A stretch of 64,000 nt of DNA from Astrocystis sublimbata (taxonomy: Eukaryota > Ascomycota > Sordariomycetes > Xylariales > Xylariaceae). The stretch spans positions 496,001 through 560,000 of the forward strand of contig JAJNNY010000004.1 of the NCBI GenBank assembly GCA_022453515.1, written 5' to 3'. The notes under the pieces were generated by a model that did not search any database, was not told where the DNA came from, and was given only the letters and a program-made list of their open reading frames with translations. Both the position numbers and the translations under genes were made by a program. This document shows positions 56,667-64,000 of this stretch, in pieces. Position 1 is the stretch's first letter. Every line of letters begins with the position of its first letter.

Positions 56667-59600
56667 CTACTCTACAGTCCCAAAAAATCTGGCTACTTCT
56701 TCAAGCGCTGGATCCCCGTTGCAAAAGTCCCAGCCCACTATGGTGCTGGTTTGGCTACAGCATATAATGCGACGTGCGTCAAATTGGAGTTTGAAAACCC
56801 TCGCCGGGCTGGCATCTACCTGCCCGATATGGGGATGCCCTTGCGGTTCGTTTGGCACCTGGGCATGTATCTGTGGCACCAGTGGCGGTAGTTGAGTCTG
56901 TGACTGTTCTTGAGGTTGTACGTGGCCATGGTTTTGGGTCTCGCCGTGACCTGGATTGGGAACAGGTTGTGATAGACTGTTATGGCCAGTGTGCATGGCA
57001 TATGGCCTCGACGTCGGTTGTTGTGGGAGACTTTGGTGGGAATGATGTGTAAGCATTCCACGTTCCATATTCAGCGGTGGACCGCCCCCAGTGCCAGACC
57101 CAGGGTTCGTTGCTGGACCAGTAGAAGGACCTGGGGGTGCTCCGTTCAGAAGCTGGGATAAGACAAGAGGCTGACTTGGGCGTGAAGGGGCTGCATGTGA
57201 ACTTGAACTTGTACTGCCGGCATTTTGAGACGAAATTGACTCTGCCGCGAGGATCCTGTTCTGTGCCATCTGGACTCTGACAAGACAGGTGCTTACCACC
57301 TGCCGCAGATGCGAGCGCCGCATGGCTTCGGGCTCTCGATCAATGGCTGCTTGGATATGAGAGTTGTATGTGAGCATTGTAGGGAATGAAGTGAGGGCGG
57401 TCTGAAGGGCGGCCGGGCCTTGGAGTACGGCAGCATCGATCATTTGGGTGTACGACGCTGTGGTTTGAGGTGTGATTGCGGCATGTATGGGGTGCTCGAC
57501 CTGAGTGTATGTAGGCGGTGGCCGTTGTAGTGCCGGAGGTGCACTGACGGGTTGAGACGGCGGTCTGGTTGGTAGGGCCTGGTCTGTTCGGTGGCTAATC
57601 GTGTTCCCAGTATCGGGGGATCGTCGCCGTCGTGCCTCAGAGGCCTGAGAGGTTTGCCTGAGAGCCGCCGCAGCCCCCTCTTCCTGACGAAGGATGTGAG
57701 CACTTCTCCAGGCGCCCTCTCGGTCTCGGCGCCATATGATGATGCTTTGATCGTACGAGCCAGAAACGATTCTACCATACGGTCCACCACCACCTCCTGG
57801 CGGTAGTTTCGCCCCATATGCCGTGATATCCTCAGGACGACGGCTGCCCGCATTGTATGCGCGTCGCCTCCCCGAAATCTCGTCGAGGGATCCTTCGTTG
57901 AGAGCCTGGAAAAACGCTTTATCCACTGCCCTCGCTTCCAATTGATCGTCCTCTTTGCTGAAAGGCAAATCGCCAAAGCCAGCCTGAACAGTCCGTACAA
58001 GATTACTGTGAGCACGTAGACTGGCGACTTCTAATCCGGATTCGCAATCGAAAACTTTGACTTCGTTGTCGCTGCTGCCACTGACGATTCGCCGTCCATC
58101 GTACTGCACACAGGCAATACCCTTGCCGTGGCCGATAAATGTCCGTTTCACAATCTGCTTCGGCCAGTCCCACAGTCTGATATGCCTGTCGCCACTAGCA
58201 GACACAATTTCTTCATCACAAATCTGGACAGCATTGACAGCAGCACCGTGGCCTTCCAAACAGGCAATCATCGTATATGGTGGTGTAATGCCTTGCTGAT
58301 TTAGGGGGGAGTCGTCGTATCCGTACCTTCGGAGGCTGATTGGGACTGGACTCACGGCCTGGGAGTCGTCGTTGTAGCCCACATCACCTGGTCGCAGAGG
58401 TTGACGGTTGAAGATCTTGATGGTCTTATCCTTGGAGCAGGTTACCAGTATCCGCTTGTCAAACTTGACGTTTAATACCGACTCTCTATGCGCTCTCTTC
58501 AGGCGTTGTAGTATCTCACCCGTGGAGAATCGCCAGAGTATGACGTCCGAATCACTGCTTCCAGAGACAATCAGATCTTCATCTGGGTCGGAATCGAATT
58601 GGAGGCATAGAACCGAGCCATTGTGCCCGTTTAACGGCGGCCGCACCAAGCGTCTCGAATGCAGGTTCCAGATGCGTAGAGTACGGTCTCTGCTGCCGCT
58701 GACGAGATACTGCGAGTTATACTGCAGACTGTAGATACACTCGTTGTGTCCCTCTGCGGGGTGGTCTGGATGTGGAAGCTGGAAGTTGGTATAGCGGCCG
58801 CGATCCCAGTTGCTCTCCAGCTTTCGCCGCAGACTATATAGGTATTTCCAACTGATCTTGTGACGTCGATCTCGCCAATCATATATCCATAAAGTTGAGC
58901 TCTGGAAAGACGACGAGATATTGGCCGTTTCACCTGGTGGTGTCGAAGGGTTCGAGAATTCGGCCACGGCTTTGCCTTTGCCCTTGTCGAGCCGTGGACT
59001 CGACCGATCCCTCGACTGCGGCATTGGGCTGGGCGATTTCGTTGGATTACCCGACCTTCGCACACTTTTGTTGCTGTGAGACGACGAGCCGCTCTCACCT
59101 CTCTGCGGTCCACCGAAAAGACTAGTGCCTGACATGTGCGCGTCGAGATGCTCTGCACTCGCCCCGACATCCGCATCGATCATCTCATAGTCTTCTACAT
59201 TCCAGTCCTCTTCCCTGGGGTCTGGATCGGATATAGCTCGTTTCTTAGAGACGTGACCTGTTTCCATCGCCCTGGCACTTTGAGGATGCATCTGAGAAGC
59301 TGTCGAGTTCTCATTCATTCGTTCTTCTGCGAGCACGATTTCGGTATGCACCGCGCTCCAGCCTTCTAGGTAGTATAACTCCTGCCATAGTTTCCTGTCG
59401 ACGGCCAAGTTGTACCATCCTCGACAGCATAACGCAACTCGAATCAAGGACTTTGCGTCTAGATAGCCCAGTACTTTCAGGCAGATCTCAGGAGGCAAGC
59501 GGTGCTGGAAATTGATATAGAGACGTGGGTTCAGCTGAGTCATAACAATGTCGGCGATGATAGTAGTCGGCAGTTCGTTCAGCAGGAGAATAGCAAGGCC

Positions 59601-59854
59601 TGTTGGGCAAACGAGTCAGCGTCCTTTCATAGTAATGTGTCCATGAGGCTCGTCTGAGCGGGAACGAGCTTACGTTTCTTCTCCTGTGCTGACAACTCGG
59701 ACATGTGCATGGCGAGCCAGGCTGGGAGTTTGGCGGAGGAGCGTAGAGCCGGAGCGGCAATGGTGCCGTCCGAGAGATCATCCGAGGCGGAGGGATTGAG
59801 GGGATGCTCCGAGTAGCCCTCGTCGGGCACTTGTGGTGGAGAGAAGGCCTCCAT
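56667..59854 (-). CDS. F-box/WD40-repeat protein
   Basis: Two exons, 59854-59674 and 59599-56667, give 1037 residues. The F-box is at about 93-132 (LPPEICLKVLGYLDAKSLIRV, then WYNLAVDRKLWQELYY). WD40 blades follow from about 300: ECIYSLQYNSQYLVSGSRD...WNL, SVLCLQFD...WRF, SVLNVKFDKRILVTCSKD...F, then GAAVNAVQICDEEIVSASGDRHIRLWDW and GIACVQYDGRRIVSGSSD, then VSGSYDQSIIIW. A 300-residue Pro/Gln/Ser-rich linker precedes the last blade (VFKLQFDARRIICC, then IVGWDF) near the C-terminus. Such proteins select substrates for SCF ubiquitin ligases. The first intron sits inside the region before the F-box and rebuilds NELPTTIIADIV. The N-terminal 60 residues are Ser/Pro-rich. Confidence 0.93.
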
Positions 59855-62800
59855 AGCGGCCACGGTTGTGATGCGGCTCCGCTGCAGTCAGGCCAAAGGC
59901 GGGATTGCCTCAGCGAGCGACGAGATGGCAACAGGCGACAAGATGGCGACAGGCGACAAGCGCAAGTATCAAAGTCGTCGACGTGAACAGGCGGTTGCAA
60001 AAATGCAGCGGGCGGCAAGGCAATGAATGATTTGGGATGCAGAGGCGGTTGTTGGGCTGTCAGACCAATGGAATCGTGACGGCGGCGTTGCGCTGATACA
60101 ACAGGTCTTGTTATTGGGTCTCTTCCGTTTGTCAGCGACAGGCTTGGCGGTGATGGTGTGGTGGTGTTGTAGGGCCGCGCACGTAAAAGCAAGAACCTTG
60201 AATGAGTCCCTGTTTATGCTGTGCACATTCTGTAAGTACTAGAGGACGAGCTCGCGGTGGGTTGGAGCAGTATTGAACGAGTTTATGAAAGAATCCGGCG
60301 AAATACCTCCAGGGCTATTCCTGCGCTTGTTAGGCGTTGTGTTTGTTGTCCATACGAGTACTCATATGGATGGATGTATGCAGGTGTGTTGTTTGTACTC
60401 CGTACTCGTACACTGAGCCCAGCCCAACCGGGCACCCAGGCTAGGTAAGGTTCAATGTTGCTAGGGTGCCTGGCCCGCCCGGAGAGTGAGGTACTGAGTT
60501 ACCTGTTACCTGGCTGGCTTACAGTTAGGCCAGGCGTGCATGGGGAGATACGAAAACTAAATGAGAGATTTAACATCCCTCCAGGGACTACTGAGTGTTG
60601 CACTTGATCATGTAACTGCTATTATATAACCAATAAACTGCTCTCAAATAGGTTCTATAAAATCAGATAACAAACAGTAGTGATTATAGTCAAGGTCAAT
60701 ATAACTACCTAAGTTAATAATGCTTCATTTCGAAGCATACCTGCTCAGTATACCTAGTCATTTAATTTTCACACTACGGGGTATGTAAGGTACTTTGGTA
60801 ATCGTGGGGGTCTCTGGCCTACGAGTACACACAGTTCATACCTAGGTACGCACTGTGAAATGCCAATGAAACAAGTACACAAGCCTCCGATTTACATCTT
60901 TGCTCACCTAGTCCTATCCGTGGATGATATCTAACATGTAACCTACAGACTCCTTCTGCAAGAAATAGACAAGAAAATGATGTATAGTATACACTCGTCA
61001 GTTCAAGTAATGTCTACATCATATGGCATTGGAAGCGGCGGTAAGCTTTGGTCTTAAAGAAGAACTTGGTGATATGTCACCCAGGTGCCTGTAGGCAGTA
61101 TGACCTAAGGCACCTTCACCCATCATCCCGAGGCGGGCTGTCTGAGGATGTCTACTGGTAGATTCAACACCTCTAGCTTATAAGTACATATGTACTTAGG
61201 TAGTGAGTATGAAATACATGCATTCAAGTTAATCAACTCAAACCTCGGCAGATATATGTCATCAATGTTTATTGTAACAGCATCATGGATAATAAACCCC
61301 GCTGTCCATTTCGGCCGAAACAATGAGGATAGATGCATATGGGCTCAACTTTGTTTTACCTAGGTATGCAGGCAACCGTACTGATCAAACTAACAAAACA
61401 TCGTGGATGGACAGACATGATAAACTACCACCAAAACCTGTACTCACAAGAGCCTTCTTCTAGACGCTTCTAAAATGGTGTCATTTGTCGTCAGCTAGGC
61501 AGAGCAGTAACATATTACTTAAATAGTTGCCAAAATAAATAGTTGCTGAACATCAACTTTCCAAGGGATGGGTGAGCCACATCATACATAAAGCCATTAA
61601 TATCAAGGGGCACACGCCACAATACCTAAACTGGTCCAATCAGCTGACTGGCGCTGCTGGCTGAAAGATGTTACAGGATGACAGGCGAGATTTTCTCCGT
61701 GTACTTACATCTCGTAGTGGTATTCCACCAGAACATAGGTAACTTCAACTTAGGCTTAGGCTTAGGCTTAGGCTTACATGCTCACCTACTAGTACTTCCA
61801 TACCGAAACGCTTCCGTGCGAATGTGTGTAGAGTGAGCAAATAAACCTACTGTACGTCATTCCCGAATAAATCAGAGCCACGTGGACACTAGAGGACATC
61901 CTAAGCAGATAGGAGGAAACCTTACTGGAGGTGTTGTGTTGGTTGACGATTCGCTTATCTGACGGCAAAGTTGGGTGAGAGTTATTAGTACCCACCGCTC
62001 GCCGCCAACCGCAATTTATCAGAAACAACGGGCGGCGGGCAGCGGGCAGCGGGCACCACGTTGGCAAGACGGCTCCGTACATCCAAATCCGAGGCTTGGT
62101 GCACAACTCTGGAGGGACCTACTAGCCTCCAAGTAACTCAGACAGCTGGATTCTGCCTGGGCGAGGAAAGGCGGCGAGGGCGGATACTGAACCTTGCAAG
62201 CCCCTCTGCAGCCAAAATCTTAAAATAATCACATATTACATCATGCACCCTTTCCCTAAGCTCTTTCCGTACTTGGGTATTCCCTGCAAGCCGCGAGCCC
62301 ATCCAAAACGCCATCTCGGGGCCGCCCTCGCCAACCTCGAACTGTACAAACAGGAGGACAAGTTCGAGATCTGCGTCAGGGGCCGGCGCCATCTATCAAT
62401 GTTGAGTCTGGCTGTTGAATACGACTTGTTGCCCCTAGGTTCAAACCTGAACACCTTGCGATATCCCGCTGTCCAATAGCGATCAGGGGGTAGATAGGTC
62501 GGACAGAGATTGACAAGAAGCGCCAGGTACTTTCAGCATCCGCTTGACGCAAGCGACCGTCGGTTAGTATGCCCAGATGCCCAGGTCTTCTCCTCGCCGG
62601 CATATTTTCGTACAAGGAATGAGCACGTGGAGCTTGACTGTTTTGACACATCGCGTGGCCTTGTTCATGGACGATCTCCGACATTTACGTTACAGAGACA
62701 CATAGGCTAAAGATGACTAAAAGACGAATGCCGGTCGAGTGAGTCAAGCCAGAGAGAGCGCTGGCCAGAGGAAGACGTTGAAGAGAAGCCTCGGCTGACG

Positions 62801-63065
62801 ACCTCTGACAACCTCTGACCACCTTCGTGTTTCTTGGCACTCCCCTCGACCCCGCAACACTGCAAGACCAAAAGCTACTCGCATGTACCTGTAACGACAT
62901 CGGCTTGTCTCCAACACCCGCTGCCAACGCTTGTCGGTCAGTACCTAGGTAGGTAGTAATGAGCGTCGTCGGGTGCGTGGTACGCATACAAGCAACCTGG
63001 AAGGTAGTCGCATACCAGGAGCACTACGTATTCCGTGGTAGGTAATCGTTTGCATCTTTGTTCTG
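59855..63065. other. gene-poor region with short repeats
   Basis: Promoter of the F-box/WD40 gene on the left, then no supportable gene. TACCTAGGTA-type palindromes occur at about 60840, 61359 and 62943. AT-rich near 60600-60760. Confidence 0.45.
61750..61776 (+). repeat. TTAGGC tandem repeat
   Basis: Four perfect TTAGGC units plus TTA. This resembles the nematode telomere hexamer, not the usual fungal TTAGGG. It lies far from any sign of a chromosome end. Confidence 0.85.
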
Positions 63066-63160
63066 ACGGCCGAGGCAGAGTTAAAAATTAGTGATCGTGT
63101 CTATCATATCAGTGGGTCTAGGACACGATCACTTTTTTTTAACTCTGCCTCGACGGCCGT
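63066..63160. repeat. long imperfect hairpin, MITE-like
   Basis: Arms 63066-63101 and 63122-63160 are inverted copies of a sequence containing GAGGCAGAGTTAAAAA and AGTGATCGTGTC. They differ by a TT/AA pair inside an A run and a three-base insertion. The loop is 20 bases. No open frame or target-site duplication is visible. It could be a solo foldback element or the two ends of a deleted transposon. Confidence 0.65.
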
Positions 63161-64000
63161 GGTTGTTCGAACGGCGATCGAGTATCATGTAGCGTCGCGC
63201 TGACGGCCTTCTTTCGGGATAGCTTGAGCATCCGTGGATGTGAAACAGCCTGGAAGGGAAGCCAGCATCCCTCCCGCAGACCAATCGACAACGGCCTCAG
63301 CTAATACAGGGAGCGGTCGGGACGTTTCCAAAACCAAAGTTACCTACACTTTATGGTATCTGCACTGGAACCGAGGCCTCGCCATGAGCAATATGAGCTG
63401 AACAAGACACAAGCGCCGTGAGAGATAAAGTCCCAAGAGGGAAAATGCTAGATGAATCTGGCCGGGGCGAACGTTCGTGTTGCTGCATCCAGGTATGACT
63501 AAACCATGTGCTCCGGTACGAGGGCTCAGATAGATCCTATAGGCCTACAGCAAGGGCCAGGCGGATGACACACCAGGCAGACTGGAAATACGACGTACAA
63601 CACCAGGAACTACAGCTCGACTGCAGGACTGATGCTGGACCCCCTCGACCCCATTTAGGCTCTCTCCACACCGTGATGGTATATATGTCACGGTGAGGCG
63701 TGTTCCTTCTGCGTTTGGGTGAGACGCAGCACTGCATCAAGTGCTACAATACTATGTAGGTAGATGATCTCGGAAAGGTTGCAGTAGGTAGGTAGTACTC
63801 GTACGTCGTTTGCACATGGAGAACGTCGAGAGACCCCCAATCATATTCCACTCCGAGTGGCATGGCCGAATCGAACATATCCATTGTATTATCTCCATGC
63901 AGATCTGCGACTCTACGTCGTCGCCTTGCCGCATCGACGCCATCCACTGCGACTTGAGCTTCAACAGTCACGGGCTCGACAGGCATCAGGCGCATAGCAC
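63161..64000. other. intergenic to window end
   Basis: No gene seen. Minus-strand open frames at 63744-63995 may be the edge of something outside the window, but they show no recognisable content. Confidence 0.35.

Overview
The window is nuclear DNA of a filamentous ascomycete (Pezizomycotina, more likely Sordariomycetes than Eurotiomycetes; the class is an inference). The signs are short 50-200 bp introns with GTRNGT donors, a branch point close to YAG acceptors, a fungal-only gene set (DUF3425 bZIP factor, HET-domain protein, siderophore-type hydroxyornithine acyltransferase, fungal MARVEL protein), and intergenic DNA sprinkled with the palindromic TACCTAGGTA motif. Intron/exon structures were worked out by reading splice sites and checking that every junction keeps frame. 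No tRNA, rRNA or CRISPR array was seen.

Layout. 0-8.9 kb: a small secreted protein (-), a DUF3425 bZIP-type transcription factor (+) convergent with an amidohydrolase (-), and a two-RRM protein (-). 9.5-14.4 kb: a DUF2235 alpha/beta hydrolase (-), a fungal protein of unknown function with a degenerate HhH-like motif (+), and a protein kinase whose frame is broken by one stop codon (+). 15-19 kb: ribosomal protein S29 (-), a HAD hydrolase (-), a foldback MITE-like element and a four-helix MARVEL-type protein (+). 19.8-25.6 kb: a RUS1/DUF647 protein (+) tail-to-tail with cytochrome c heme lyase (-), then a secreted, probably GPI-anchored S41-family peptidase (-). 25.6-32.7 kb: mostly gene-poor, with a 51-residue Cys-rich protein (+) and a HET-domain protein (-).

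32.7-40 kb: mevalonate diphosphate decarboxylase (-), a kinase-fold-like protein lacking the usual catalytic motifs (+) and an eight-exon MFS transporter (+). 41-50.5 kb: four minus-strand genes, namely an uncharacterised charged protein, an NmrA-like protein, a SidF/SidL-like acyltransferase and the mitochondrial calcium uniporter. 50.5-64 kb: a long gene-poor stretch with a possible small membrane protein (+), then the ESCRT-III protein Vps60 (+) tail-to-tail with a large F-box/WD40 protein (-), and a gene-poor end with a perfect-looking hairpin at 63.1 kb.

The genes do not form an obvious single pathway. Most are core housekeeping genes (S29, heme lyase, Erg19, MCU, Vps60) mixed with accessory genes (HET, DUF2235, kinase relic, secreted protein). 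The accessory genes and repeats are concentrated in the gene-poor stretches. The best candidates for something new are the kinase-like protein at 35.7 kb, the DUF2235 and HhH-like/kinase neighbourhood at 9.5-14.4 kb, the foldback elements, and the short Cys-rich protein.
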